DNA from: CAZMZW01 sp963802275
GTDB lineage: Bacteria; Chloroflexota; Anaerolineae; Anaerolineales; Anaerolineaceae
Length of the DNA stretch: 64,000 nucleotides
Direction of reading: 5' to 3'
NCBI GenBank assembly: GCA_963802275.1
Contig: CAWDIB010000004.1
Coordinates: 1,178,001 to 1,242,000 of the forward strand
Shown: positions 26,783-35,838 of the stretch, piece by piece
Numbering within the stretch: position 1 is the stretch's first letter
How the letters are laid out: every line of letters begins with the position of its first letter
Translations under genes and position numbers: made by a program
Notes under the pieces: generated by a model
Database searches by the model: none
Seen by the model: only the letters and a program-made list of their open reading frames with translations
Told to the model about the DNA's origin: nothing

Positions 26783-27526
26783 TTACTCGTTATAAAACCT
26801 GTTTACAGCGTAGATTTTTCTTGATTGATCATAGATCCTGATTCCAATCTGTGGCCGATATTTCAGTATTTCGGGAATATTAAGGGTGAGATTGATAATA
26901 CCGCCAGCTGCGCTGTTGAACACTCCAATATCGATCCAACCCGTGTTGCGGAAAGCGTTCGGTCCATCCGCCATTTGAGTGGTGTATGTTCGATTTGCGG
27001 GATAATTTTGAAGGCGAATGTTCACCGATTTTCCTTTTACTACCGAGACGATGTCAAAACGCGGCATGCCTTCTTCGATACCCTTCCAGGTGGAGGTGGG
27101 TGTTGGATAGTACGGGTAGTATGGATAGTAATAACCCGGGTAGGTGATCGAGCCAACCGTAGCAGTCGTATTATAGAAATAGTCAAAGGCAAAATAGGGA
27201 CTGGTGGGGCTTTCCAGGCGGATGGAAATGATCTGCTGGCCATACAACTCCGGTGGAATGCGGAAGGTGGCCAGGAAGCTTCCGCCAGTTCCGGTCGTTA
27301 ACCGGCTGACGAGGATACCACCTATCCCCAACGTACCACTCAAACCCATTGTGACGTTATAAGTTTCATTTGCTGGGAAATTATGGGTTAGGACGGTGAC
27401 GGACTGATTCTGTACCACGCTGATGATATCAATGGTGGAAATCACCCTTAATGGCGATGCGCTGACCGGGATGACCAGCACTGCCAGCATGGCAACTGCC
27501 AGAAGAATACTAAATTTTCTTTTCAT
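26783..27526 (-). CDS. Secreted protein with two copies of an unknown beta domain
   Basis: 247 aa with a cleavable signal peptide (MKRKFSILLAVAMLAVLVIPVSA). Two domains of ~95 residues follow (~28-122 and ~150-246). Both have the pattern IISVVQNQSVTVLTHNFPAN / IVSVVKGKSVNIRLQNYPAN, a GxLGxGG or G-rich centre, and end with YFYN or RFYNE. A Tyr/Pro-rich linker (YPYYPYYPTPT) joins them. The duplication is direct to the eye. Possibly a cell-surface protein; no known function. AAAGGAGG upstream of ATG and a terminator downstream. Confidence 0.72.
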   Translation of the reverse strand: MKRKFSILLAVAMLAVLVIPVSASPLRVISTIDIISVVQNQSVTVLTHNFPANETYNVTMGLSGTLGIGGILVSRLTTGTGGSFLATFRIPPELYGQQIISIRLESPTSPYFAFDYFYNTTATVGSITYPGYYYPYYPYYPTPTSTWKGIEEGMPRFDIVSVVKGKSVNIRLQNYPANRTYTTQMADGPNAFRNTGWIDIGVFNSAAGGIINLTLNIPEILKYRPQIGIRIYDQSRKIYAVNRFYNE

Positions 27527-27669
27527 GCTGCCTCCTTTATATATCTAAACCTATAGTAGCACTTTTTGTGCCAATTCACATTGAATTAATTTAGAACTTT
27601 ATCTTTAATTATAGCCATTTCCTTCATAAAAAACACTGGTTATTCCATAAATTAGACCTTGCCTGTTTC

Positions 27670-27697
27670 TTGCAAATTTACCCGTATGGACTATAAT
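27670..27697 (+). promoter_or_regulatory. Promoter of the PTS operon
   Basis: TTGCAA, 16-base spacer, TATAAT. Transcription start would be about 27704, leaving a 130-base leader that contains a weak hairpin (GCGCAC/GTGTGC, 27768-27788) followed by seven T. The stretch 27527-27669 before it holds nothing recognisable. Confidence 0.6.
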
Positions 27698-27833
27698 TAA
27701 TGCATCATTATGAAAGCCATTATCTTCGGGGATGCAGTTTGTAGCTGATTTGCAAGACATTTGAAGCGCGCACAAGGCAGGAGTGTGCAAGTTTTTTTGG
27801 GAGCGCGCCGCAGGAAATAAAAAAGGAGAGTGT

Positions 27834-28310
27834 TTGCAAAAGATGTTGAACTTACGAGATCTGGTTCGTCCCAATACAGTAGCAGTGGATGTGGAAGTGA
27901 AGGACTGGCAGGAAGCCATCCTGACCGCCGGGCAGTTGATGTTCAAGGATGGCGCGGTGGAAGAGCGCTTCGGTCAGGCGATGGTGCGGGTGGCCAAGGA
28001 ATTCGGTCCGTATATTGTGGTCGCCCCCGGCATTGCCCTGCCGCACGCCCGCCCCGAGGACGGGGTGATCAAAGCCACCATTGCCGTGCTGCGCCTCAAG
28101 ACACCGGTCAACTTTGGCAACAAGGATAACGACCCGGTCTACCTGGTGGTCGCCTTGGCTGCGGTGGACCATAACCAGCACATCCAGGGTCTGCGCGAAC
28201 TGGCTTCCGTACTGGGGGATGAGGAAAACATCAAAAAGATTAAAGCCAGCCAGACCATCCAGGAATTATTGGACATTTTCTGGAGCAAATCCAGCGCAAC
28301 CGGTGCTTGA
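27834..28310 (+). CDS. PTS sugar transporter subunit IIA (ascorbate/fructose type)
   Basis: 158 aa from a TTG at 27834 with GGAG five bases upstream; the ATG at 27843 is too far from a ribosome-binding site to be a sure choice. PTS EIIA type 2 domain: phosphorylated His in GIALPHARPEDGV (UlaC/SgaA-like), with LASVLGDEENIKKI near the end. It receives phosphate from HPr and passes it to IIB. First gene of an ordered operon IIA-small peptide-IIB-IIC. No EI or HPr in the window. Confidence 0.9.
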   Translation: MQKMLNLRDLVRPNTVAVDVEVKDWQEAILTAGQLMFKDGAVEERFGQAMVRVAKEFGPYIVVAPGIALPHARPEDGVIKATIAVLRLKTPVNFGNKDNDPVYLVVALAAVDHNQHIQGLRELASVLGDEENIKKIKASQTIQELLDIFWSKSSATGA

Positions 28311-28400
28311 CAACTGTGTTAAAATTTAAGTGGATTTGTTCGTTTTATTCTCAGGTAACCTGCCCGTTACCAAATATCTTTCAAGAAAGGAGAAAACACT

Positions 28401-28505
28401 ATGCCAGAAAAGAAAGCCGCAAAGAAAGTGGTTGGCATGACGGAAGGTATGATGGCGCTCGTCTTCTTCGCTGTCGCTTTCGTCCTTGGCCTCTTGGCTC
28501 AATAA
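28401..28505 (+). CDS. 34-aa membrane peptide in PTS operon
   Basis: ATG at 28401 with AAGGAG seven to eight bases upstream, TAA at 28503-28505. The 34 residues are a Lys-rich start (MPEKKAAKKV) and one hydrophobic segment (MMALVFFAVAFVLGLLAQ), the layout of a one-pass membrane peptide with its N-terminus inside. It lies between IIA and IIB in the same direction with good signals. It could stabilise or regulate the IIC channel; that is inference. Confidence 0.7.
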   Translation: MPEKKAAKKVVGMTEGMMALVFFAVAFVLGLLAQ

Positions 28506-28554
28506 ATTCAGATTCAAATTCAGATCGTCAAAACTTCGTGTTAAGGAGTTAGGT

Positions 28555-28857
28555 TTGATTAAAATCGGATGTGTCTGTGGTATGGGTTTGGGTAGCGGGC
28601 TGTTGGTTAAAATGGGGGTCGACAATGTATTGAAAGCGGCCGGGTATAAAGAAGGCACTTGGCAGTGTGAGGTGATGGACACCAGTACTGCCCGCCAGAC
28701 AGGTATCAACATTTATGTCACCACCAGTGAATTTTCTCGTAATCTGATGGATACTGGCGCCGAAGTGGTCGAGGTGAAGAACCTCTTCAACGAAAAAGAA
28801 ATCGCAGAAAAGCTTGTCCCGGTCTATAAAAAAGTCGTTAAAAATCATAAGGAGTAA
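28555..28857 (+). CDS. PTS sugar transporter subunit IIB (ascorbate type, UlaB-like)
   Basis: 100 aa. Start TTG at 28555, six bases after AAGGAG; the first residues IKIGCVCGMGLGSG include the phosphocysteine and P-loop-like phosphate loop of lactose/ascorbate-type IIB. The end EIAEKLVPVYKKVVKNHKE is helical. It transfers phosphate from IIA to the sugar bound by IIC. The IIC gene starts six bases after the stop. Confidence 0.9.
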   Translation: MIKIGCVCGMGLGSGLLVKMGVDNVLKAAGYKEGTWQCEVMDTSTARQTGINIYVTTSEFSRNLMDTGAEVVEVKNLFNEKEIAEKLVPVYKKVVKNHKE

Positions 28858-28863
28858 TTCAAA

Positions 28864-30172
28864 ATGATGGCAATTCTTGATGCTTTAAAGGCAATTCTTT
28901 CCAATGCCTCAGTTCTCGTCGGTTTAATTGCTCTCGTGGGTTTGCTCGCTCTCAAGAAACCCTTCGAAGCTGTCGTCTCCGGCACCCTCAAAACCATTAT
29001 CGGTTTCATTATTATTGGTGGCGGTGCTGGTATCGTCGTCAACACGGTTGTCCCCCTGGGTGACCTGTTCAACAAAGTGCTGGACATCCCCAATGCCGGT
29101 CTGCCCGTCAATGAAGTCTTCGTGGGCGTTATCAAAAAGATCCCGTATTGGCTCCCCTGATCGCCTGGGTCTTCCTCTTCGCTTTCATCCTTAACATCCT
29201 CATCGCCCGCTTCACCCCTTGGAAGTACATCTTCCTGACCGGTCATCACACCCTGTTCGCCGCGGTCCTGACCGTGGGTATGTTATCCATGATCCCGATG
29301 TTCGCTGCCAACACCGTATCTATTGGTCGCTGTTTCAGCCCTGATCACCGGCGTCATGATGGTGCTCTTCCCCGCCATGTCCGCCCCCTTCACCGAGAAG
29401 GTCATCGGCTCCAAGGACTTCGTCATGGGTCACTTTGGCACCATCTCCTATGCTGGCGCTGGTTTCTTGGGCCAGTTCGTTGGCAAGCCCGAGCATTCAG
29501 CTGAGAAGATTAAATTCCCGGCATGGATCGGCTTCATGCGCGAACCCCTGGTGGCCATGGGCTTCGTCATGCTCATCATCTTCGTCCTGGTCAGCCTGAT
29601 TGGTCTTGGGCAAGGGCGTCGATGTCGACTGCCATCTTGGGTCGCCCTGGTGGCTGCAGCAGCTTCGTGTTAGCCCTGACCTTCGCCGGCGGTATCGGCG
29701 TCATCCTCCTGGGTGTGCGCACCGTGCTGGCTGAGATCGTGCCCGCTTTCCGCGGTATTTCCACCAAGATCGTCCCGCAAGCCGTACCCGCTTTGGACTG
29801 CCCGGTGGTCTTCCCCTATGCTCCGAATGCGCTGCTGATCGGCTACCTGACCTCCATCGTTGGTGGTTTGGTGGCCATGTTCATCCAGATCGCTGGGGCG
29901 GCAAGTTCGGCGCAGTCATCCTGCCCTCCATGATCATTCACTTCTTCGTGGGTGGCACTGCCGGCATTTATGGCAATGCGACCGGTGGTTGGAAGGGTGC
30001 CGTGCTGGGTGGTTTCCTCAATGGTTTGTTCTTCACCTTCCTGGCTGGCTTCACCTATACCGCTCTGGCTGGTTTGAACCCCGCTTGGGCTGGCAGCTCC
30101 TTCGGTGACACCGACTTCGGTTTCGTCGGCTCCGTGCTGGCCTTCGTCAGCAAGATGCTGCGTGGTGGCTAA
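28864..30172 (+). pseudogene. PTS ascorbate-type subunit IIC (UlaA/SgaT family), frameshifted
   Basis: Five consecutive pieces in different frames rebuild a ~435-aa UlaA-type transporter. Landmarks: LVGLIALVGLLALKKPFE, SGTLKTIIGF, GGAGIVVNTV, ARFTPWKYIFLTGHHT, GHFGTISYAGAGFLGQFVGK, FRGISTKIVPQAVPALDCPV, and GLNPAWAGSSFGDTDFGF at the end. Breaks lie near 29155, 29320, 29610 and 29900. Family members are dimeric channel proteins that bring in L-ascorbate or a related pentose-like compound. The intact IIA and IIB upstream argue that the breaks are sequence errors. Confidence 0.85.
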
Positions 30173-30204
30173 GTCCATCTCGTTAGGAAGTAAGTAGCAC
30201 GTCA

Positions 30205-30230
30205 AGAGGCGGCTCACAGCCGCCTCTTCT
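30205..30230 (+). terminator. Terminator of the PTS operon
   Basis: AGAGGCGGCT / AGCCGCCTCT stem with a 3-base loop followed by TCTGTTT. Confidence 0.8.
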
Positions 30231-30288
30231 GTTTATAATAGGTCTTATAATTAGTCATTAATGTTCAATTATATTGAAGAGAGCAAAT

Positions 30289-30512
30289 ATGGCTAAAAAA
30301 GAGGAAAAGGCAGAAAAATTAACCGGAAGACCATTTTCAGCTCATTGAATTTGGTGATAAGATCCTCAGTGTCAGCGCCGCAGCTTCTGCTGGACAGAAG
30401 AAATGGGCGCAGAAGGAAACGTGGAGATTATTGTGGATCATAAGACCAGCAAAAAGACTGCTACCTGTAAAACCTGCGGCAAAAAGCCCTCACCTGGGGC
30501 GGGGAAGAATAG
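30289..30512 (+). pseudogene. Small CxxC protein, frameshifted
   Basis: From ATG 30289 (MAKKEEKAEKLTGR), then in other frames HFQLIEFGDKILSVSAAASAG, NVEIIVDHKTSKKTATCKTCGK and ALTWGGEE with TAG at 30510-30512. Joined, it is a ~74-aa protein with a CKTC motif that may bind zinc. At least two breaks, one fitting a missing A in a five-A run. A terminator follows at once, so a real gene is likely. No family recognised. Confidence 0.45.
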
Positions 30513-30531
30513 TACGAATCGCCTTCAAAAT

Positions 30532-30563
30532 AAAAAAATTCGTCTTGTGCAGACGAATTTTTT
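30532..30563. terminator. Bidirectional intrinsic terminator
   Basis: AAAAAATTCGTC / GACGAATTTTTT with a 7-base loop: T-run on one strand and A-run on the other, between two convergent genes. Confidence 0.85.
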
Positions 30564-30589
30564 GTTTAAAGTAAGTTTTATAAAGAAAT

Positions 30590-31183
30590 CTAACTCATCA
30601 TTTTTTCAGCCACTTTATCGTTATCTTCCATGAAGATGACCGTGAAGATATGACCCAAAATGATGGCCACATCCTCAATGATACCGGTCCAGTTGGAGGG
30701 GGCGTGCACACACACATCCACCATATCCTTCATCTTGCCGCCCATGCGCCCGGTAAAACCGATGGTGGTTAATCCCATTTCCTTGGCGGCTTCAAGCGCT
30801 TTGATGACATTCGGGCTGTTGCCGCTGGTGCTCATGGCAATGACCACATCACCCGGGTTGGCATAGGAGCGCAACTGACCCTCAAAGACAGTTTCATAGC
30901 CATAATCATTTCCGTAAGCCGTCATGGTTGCTGTATTTTCGTTCAGGGACAGAATGCGAAAATCCGGTTCGCTGTTCATGCGGCAGTTCTTGATCAGGTC
31001 ATTGACGATATGCGAAGTGTTGGAGGCACTGCCGCCGTTGCCAAATAAAAAGATCATTTTTTTGTTTCTGCGTGCCTCGCGTAAAATATCAATGGTCTTT
31101 TGGACTGGTTCACGCGGGAGTTGCACCAGGGTTTCCCCCAGCCGGGTAAGATAATTATCAACGATCATGCGGTCTGAAGCCAT
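30590..31183 (-). CDS. SIS-domain sugar-phosphate isomerase (GmhA-like)
   Basis: 197 aa SIS fold. Motifs: FLFGNGGSASNTSHIVNDL (phosphate loop and active-site Ser/His region), MTAYGNDYGYETVFEGQL, ISTSGNSPNVI-type AMSTSGNSPNVIKAL, and EDVAIILGHIFT. It resembles phosphoheptose isomerase, converting sedoheptulose-7-phosphate to a heptose-7-phosphate, or a related keto/aldose isomerase. Convergent with the PTS operon; as GmhA partners (HldE, GmhB) are absent here, a role in sugar catabolism is equally possible. Confidence 0.85.
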   Translation of the reverse strand: MASDRMIVDNYLTRLGETLVQLPREPVQKTIDILREARRNKKMIFLFGNGGSASNTSHIVNDLIKNCRMNSEPDFRILSLNENTATMTAYGNDYGYETVFEGQLRSYANPGDVVIAMSTSGNSPNVIKALEAAKEMGLTTIGFTGRMGGKMKDMVDVCVHAPSNWTGIIEDVAIILGHIFTVIFMEDNDKVAEKMMS

Positions 31184-31321
31184 TTGAATACTCCTGAATA
31201 ATATATTGCCTAATCATAACCAAGATTATGGTTTTGTCAATTGACTTATTTTATCTTCATTATCCACAATTATTTATCAAATCTTTATCAGAATCACAGT
31301 GAATTAAACAGAATCCCCTTT

Positions 31322-31353
31322 GATAAAAAACCGCCTCTTTGCTTGAGGCGGTT
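31322..31353 (-). terminator. Terminator of the branched-chain ABC operon
   Basis: On the minus strand AACCGCCTC / GAGGCGGUU with loop AAGCAAA then UUUUUAUC, eight bases after the last gene. Confidence 0.88.
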
Positions 31354-31361
31354 ATGGTTCT

Positions 31362-31751
31362 TTATTTTGCGGGTACGCGTTTCCGGTTCTTCAGTACCTG
31401 TACATCCATATACTTGCGGATATCAGTTTGGTCGAGGCGCAGCATCAGGTAGAAGGAAACTGCCAGGCCAAGCAACCCGCTGATGCCAAATGGCAGGTTG
31501 ACCTGTCCCTGCTTGTTGATCACAGTTGAAAGCAGCATCATCAGGCGTACAATCACGTTCATTCCATTCAGAAAAATGGCAAAGGTCAATGCCCGCTGGC
31601 TGCCGCGCCAAACGATGGCACCCAACAGGATGATCAGTGCCGCAACAACACCCATCACTGCTGTCCCTTGCGTATAAAAATCCGGCGGGAAAGCCAGCAA
31701 GCCAATGAGTGGTAAAAAGATGAAAAAGAGCAATTTGTGTGTGGTTGACAT
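31362..31751 (-). CDS. Four-segment membrane protein at the end of the ABC operon
   Basis: 129 aa from ATG 31751 (MSTTHKLLFFIFLPLIG); a longer frame would run into the LivF gene. Four hydrophobic segments (~5-22, 30-50, 56-78, 88-108) and a basic tail. No family recognised. Starts 11 bases after the ATPase stop and precedes the operon terminator, so it is co-transcribed with the transporter. Confidence 0.65.
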   Translation of the reverse strand: MSTTHKLLFFIFLPLIGLLAFPPDFYTQGTAVMGVVAALIILLGAIVWRGSQRALTFAIFLNGMNVIVRLMMLLSTVINKQGQVNLPFGISGLLGLAVSFYLMLRLDQTDIRKYMDVQVLKNRKRVPAK

Positions 31752-31761
31752 GATCTTTATC

Positions 31762-32482
31762 TCACTTTTTCTTACCGCCGCCCAGGTAGGCTTCCACAAC
31801 CATGGGGTTCTTCATTAATTTTTTCGCATCCCCTTCCAGTATGACCTTGCCGGTTTCTAATACATAAGCTCGGTTGGCGATCGATAGCGCCATTTGCGCA
31901 TTTTGCTCGACCAGAAGGATGCTGGTGCCCTGTTTGTTGATTGACTGGATGATCTCAAAGATGGATTCCACCAATACAGGCGCCAGACCCATGGAAGGTT
32001 CATCCAGCAGAATCAGCTTGGGATTGGCCATCAGCCCGCGCCCGATAGCCAGCATTTGCTGCTCACCACCGGAAAGTGTGCCGCCCTGCTGGTTGCGGCG
32101 TTCCTTCAGCCGCGGAAACTGTTTAAACATCCGAATCAATATTCTTCTGAAACTGCACTTTGTCCTTTTGGGAATAGGCGCCCATCTCGAGGTTTTCAGA
32201 TACTGTCAAAGTGCCAAAGATCTTTCGTCCTTCCGGCACCTGGACTATTCCTTTGGTAACAATCACTTCGGCCGGGGTCATGCTGATATCCTCGTCCTGG
32301 AAGGTGACTTTTCCATCCGTAACGCGCAGCAAACCTGAAATCGTATTCAGCGTGGTGCTTTTGCCTGCGCCATTCGCGCCGATCAAGGCAACGATTTCAC
32401 CCTTTTCCAATGAAAAGGTCAATCCGCGCAAGGCATGGATGGCGCCGTAATGAACATTGATGTTTTCTACTTGTAGCATCAT
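31762..32482 (-). pseudogene. livF: Branched-chain amino-acid ABC transporter ATPase (LivF), one frameshift
   Basis: Two frames join near 32130. Front: MMLQVENINVHYGAIHAL, Walker A GANGAGKST, GIVQVPEGRKIFGTLTVSENL. Back: TLSGGEQQMLAIGRGLM (signature), LILLDEPSMGLAP (Walker B), VEQNAQMAL (switch His replaced by the LivF-typical Gln). One of two ATPases powering uptake of branched-chain amino acids or related amides. Located between LivG and the small membrane protein. Confidence 0.88.
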
Positions 32483-32485
32483 TGC

Positions 32486-33339
32486 TTAACACTTCCTTAG
32501 ATAATCCTTTGGATAAAGCCGCCGCACCCAGACCCAGATAGGCTTCAATCACTTTTTTATCACATTGGACTTCCTGGGGCGTGCCGCGGCAGATCACTTC
32601 GCCAAAATCCATCACCGTAATGTATTCGCAGATGCCCATCACCACCCGCATTTGATGTTCGATCAACAACACGGTCAGGTTGAATCTCTCGCGGATGAAA
32701 TGGATCAGGTCCATCAATTCAATGGACTTCCTGCGGATTCATGCCCGCCGCCGGTTCATCCAGCAGCAACAGGCGCGGGGTGGAAGCCAATGCACGGGCA
32801 ATCTCAAGGCGGCGCTGTTCACCATAAGGCAGATTCTTGGCGATCTCCCCTTGATGATCCTGCAGCCCAAAAATGGATAAAAAGTCCTGGGCTTTTTCGG
32901 TCAGTTCTTTTTCCTTCTGGTTGAAGTTGGCAGTGTGAAAAAGAGAGTCCTTGAGGTCGTAACCGGCATGCGGATGGTAGGCAATGCGTACATTGTCCAA
33001 AACGGTCAGATTCGGGAAAAGGCGGATATTTTGAAAGGTGCGTGCAATACCCATTTGGTTGATGACAAACGGCTCCAAGCCATTGATAACTCTGTTCGTG
33101 AAAAACACATCACCCAGGTTGGCTCATAAATGCCGGTAATGACATTAAAAATCGTGGTCTTGCCCGAACCGTTCGGCCCGATCAGCCCGTTGAGGCTGTT
33201 GGGCTGAATGCACGAGATCCACCTTGTTGACCGCTTTCAGACCGCCAAAGTGCCTGGATAGTTGTTTCAGTTCAAGGACCGGCGGCTTTGCCTTTTTTTG
33301 AGACTTGCCTGGTTTTTGATTAACGGCTGTCGTATTCAT
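32486..33339 (-). pseudogene. livG: Branched-chain amino-acid ABC transporter ATPase (LivG), frameshifts
   Basis: Pieces: LELKQLSRHFGGLKAVNKVDL, a Walker A broken by frame changes near 33160-33220, IARTFQNIRLFPNLTVLDNV, LPYGEQRRLEIARALA, LLLLDEPAAGMNPQE, LLIEHQMRVVMGICEYITVMDFGE, and EVQCDKKVIEAYLG at the C-terminus. All are LivG signatures. At least three breaks (about 33200, 33110, 32718); I place the stop at 32486-32488, two bases... upstream of LivF in another frame, since the visible frame would run far into LivF. Confidence 0.85.
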
Positions 33340-33371
33340 CTTGCTGACTTCTCCGCAAGAGTAGGATTTAA

Positions 33372-34618
33372 TTAGCTGTCTTTTTTCTTCTTCAGTGGCG
33401 GAAGAATATTCTGCAAAAACGGAATTTCATAATTGCCAAACAATCCGTCCGGCTTGAGCAGCATCATCACCAGCAGCATGACCGGATAGACCACAAAGCG
33501 CCAGGTTTCAAATCCCTCTGGCAGAACAAGGCGCAGCAGCACCTTCCAGCACCAACGCCCAGCTAAAAGAAGCCGCCACCGTCCCGGAAATGCTGCCCAA
33601 TCCGCCAAAGACAACAATGATCAACGGGTCAAATGATCTGATGAAGTTGAAGTTATCTGGGATGCAGAAAACCATTAATGTGCGCATATAGACCACCTGC
33701 CAAACCGGCAAACAGGCTGCCAATGACAAATGTTAATGTTTTGTAATTGGCCACATCAATACCCATGGCCGTGGCGGCAGTTTCATCCTCGCGAATGGAA
33801 ACAATGGCACGTCCATAAGATGAATGCAATAGATTACGCACTAACGACAATGCTAAAGAAAAGGAAGATAAAATACCCAAGAACCAGGTGGTGATCTTGG
33901 GAATGCCGATCATCCCGCGCGCACCTTTCATTTCCTCAAAGCCAAACATGGTATCGGAGTTATCCAGCAGCACTTTGACAATGATGGTGAAACCCAGTGT
34001 GGCGATACCAAAATAGTCCGAGCCTAGGGTAAGGATGGGCAAGCCAATAAGGAAACTGATCTCGGCAGCAATCACTCCACCCAGCAAAACAGCAAACAGG
34101 AAGACAATATTCAATGCAATTTCTTTCGGGAGAGCTGCAGTAATACAGCATCGGTGAGGACTGAATCAAAGTACCTATCCGAATTGCAATCAGGTATGGC
34201 AGCCAGAAATACAGCCATCAGATACAAGGCAAAAGCCGATAGGGTATCCAATCCGTTCAATTTACTGACCATGCGCATCACTAACAGAATTGCCACACCA
34301 ACCAACAGAGCCAATGCAAGTATAACTGTCAGACCCAGCGCGCTATTGCAGTTGTGTCCAGCGGTAGGTAATATCAGCAGCTGTATAAGCGCCAATGGCA
34401 TAAAAGCCAAACTGTCCCAGGGAAAACTGGCCATTGAAACCATAGATCAGGTTCAAGCCAATGCTGACAATGGCCATCACACCCGCCAGGCGAATGAATG
34501 GTACTCCAGAAAGTCATTCAGGGTTCCCAGGCTGATTAGAACCTGAACAACTGCAAAAATGACGATCGGCGCCAACGATGAAAGAAATGGTGCGAAAATC
34601 GAATTTACCGGTCTTCAT
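33372..34618 (-). pseudogene. livM: Branched-chain amino-acid ABC permease (LivM), frameshifts
   Basis: Start ATG 34618 (MKTGKFDFRTISF). Fragments rebuild ~415 aa of a polytopic permease: NLIYGFNGQFSLGQFGFYAIGAY region, ILTLGSDYFGIATLGFTIIVKVL, MKGARGMIGIPKIT, GRAIVSIREDETAATAMGID, SLFAGLAGGLYAH, VFGGLGSISGTVAASF, MLLKPDGLFGNYEIPF. Four or more breaks. The GRA..IREDE..A..MGI stretch is the ATPase-coupling loop of LivM-type permeases. Confidence 0.85.
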
Positions 34619-34625
34619 AGTGATT

Positions 34626-35626
34626 CTAAACCTTCTCCCGTGTGAGTTCACCCATGATGCCTTTCGGACGGACCAACAAAACCAGGATCAGTATACTGAA
34701 GGCAATGGCATCGCGCATGGGCGTGGAAATATAAGCCGCCGCCATTGTTTCTGCCTGACCCATGATCAATGCCCCAATGAAAGCGCCGGGGATGCTGCCA
34801 ATGCCACCCAGTACTGCTGCGACAAAGGCTTTTAGACCCGGCGTGATGCCCATGGCAAAATAAACCGATGGAAAGGCGATTGCATACAGCATTCCAGCAG
34901 CACCAGCCAGGGCAGCACCAATCACGAATGTGATTGAGATAACCGCATCCACATTGATGCCCATCAAACGTGGCGGTTGGTTTGTCAAATGCCACTGCTC
35001 GCATGGCTTTGCCGATTTTTGTTCGCCTGACAATAAATTGAAGCAGGAAAAGCAAGAAGAATGAACTCAATACAATAATAACAAAGATATTGGAAAAAAT
35101 AATGGCATTGTCTGGAGGCGCCATCCCCTTCTGCAGCGGTTCGAATGGCACCGCCGCCGATAAACCAGGTTTGACATCAAACGGGCGTTTGTAGGTGATA
35201 TAGTTGGGGGTAAAAACAAAATTTAAGGCACCGAAATATTCAAGAAAAAACGAAATGCCAATTGCGGTGATCAATGCTGAAATGCGCGGGGCATTGCGTA
35301 GCGGTTTGTAAGCGATCCGTTCAATTGTGAAAGCCAGCAATGCACAAATTGCCATGGAAACGATAACGACCGTTATGGTACCAATCACCAGCGATAACAA
35401 GCCGGGAATTTCGGGAATAAGCTGACTAAACCAAAGGTGCAGATTGAAACGGGCAATGGCATAATAACTGACGAAAGCGCCCACCATGAATACATCGCCA
35501 TGGGCAAAGTTGATCAGGCGCACAATGCCATAAACCATGGTATAGCCCAAGTGCAATCAGGGCATAAACAAAACCCAACTGCAAGCCATTGATCACCTGC
35601 TGAATGAAACAGGGAAGGATTTTCAA
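34626..35626 (-). pseudogene. livH: Branched-chain amino-acid ABC permease (LivH), two frameshifts
   Basis: Start MKILPCFIQQVINGLQLGF at 35626, then GYTMVYGIVRLINFAHGDVFMVGAF, IERIAYKPLRNAPRISALITAIGISFFLE, TKIGKAMRAVAFD, ALAGAAGMLYA, FVAAVLGGIGSIPGAFIGALIMGQAET and RPKGIMGELTREKV. All are LivH hallmarks. Breaks near 35550 and 34990. Stops eight bases before LivM. Confidence 0.87.
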
Positions 35627-35780
35627 GCAATGACTGATCCAAGTTTAATAAACAGCAATAATTCCTAGATAAAATAATGAAAGATTTCCCCAAGGCAGTT
35701 ACTTTTGAATGAATCCAATTGACGAATAGGATTTTTTTTCTCTTGAAGTACCATTAGGATGATCCTGCTTTCTGATGTGG

Positions 35781-35814
35781 ATTTTTAAGGGGCAATCATA
35801 GACAGATTGCCCCT
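35781..35814 (-). terminator. Partial terminator between livK and livH
   Basis: On the minus strand AGGGGCAAUC / GAUUGCCCCU stem, 8-base loop, then UUAAAAAUCC. It lies 25 bases after the binding-protein gene. Such a hairpin would raise binding-protein expression over the membrane subunits. The 150 bases from there to livH show no gene. Confidence 0.7.
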
Positions 35815-35838
35815 GATTTCAAACATTCTATCTAACTA

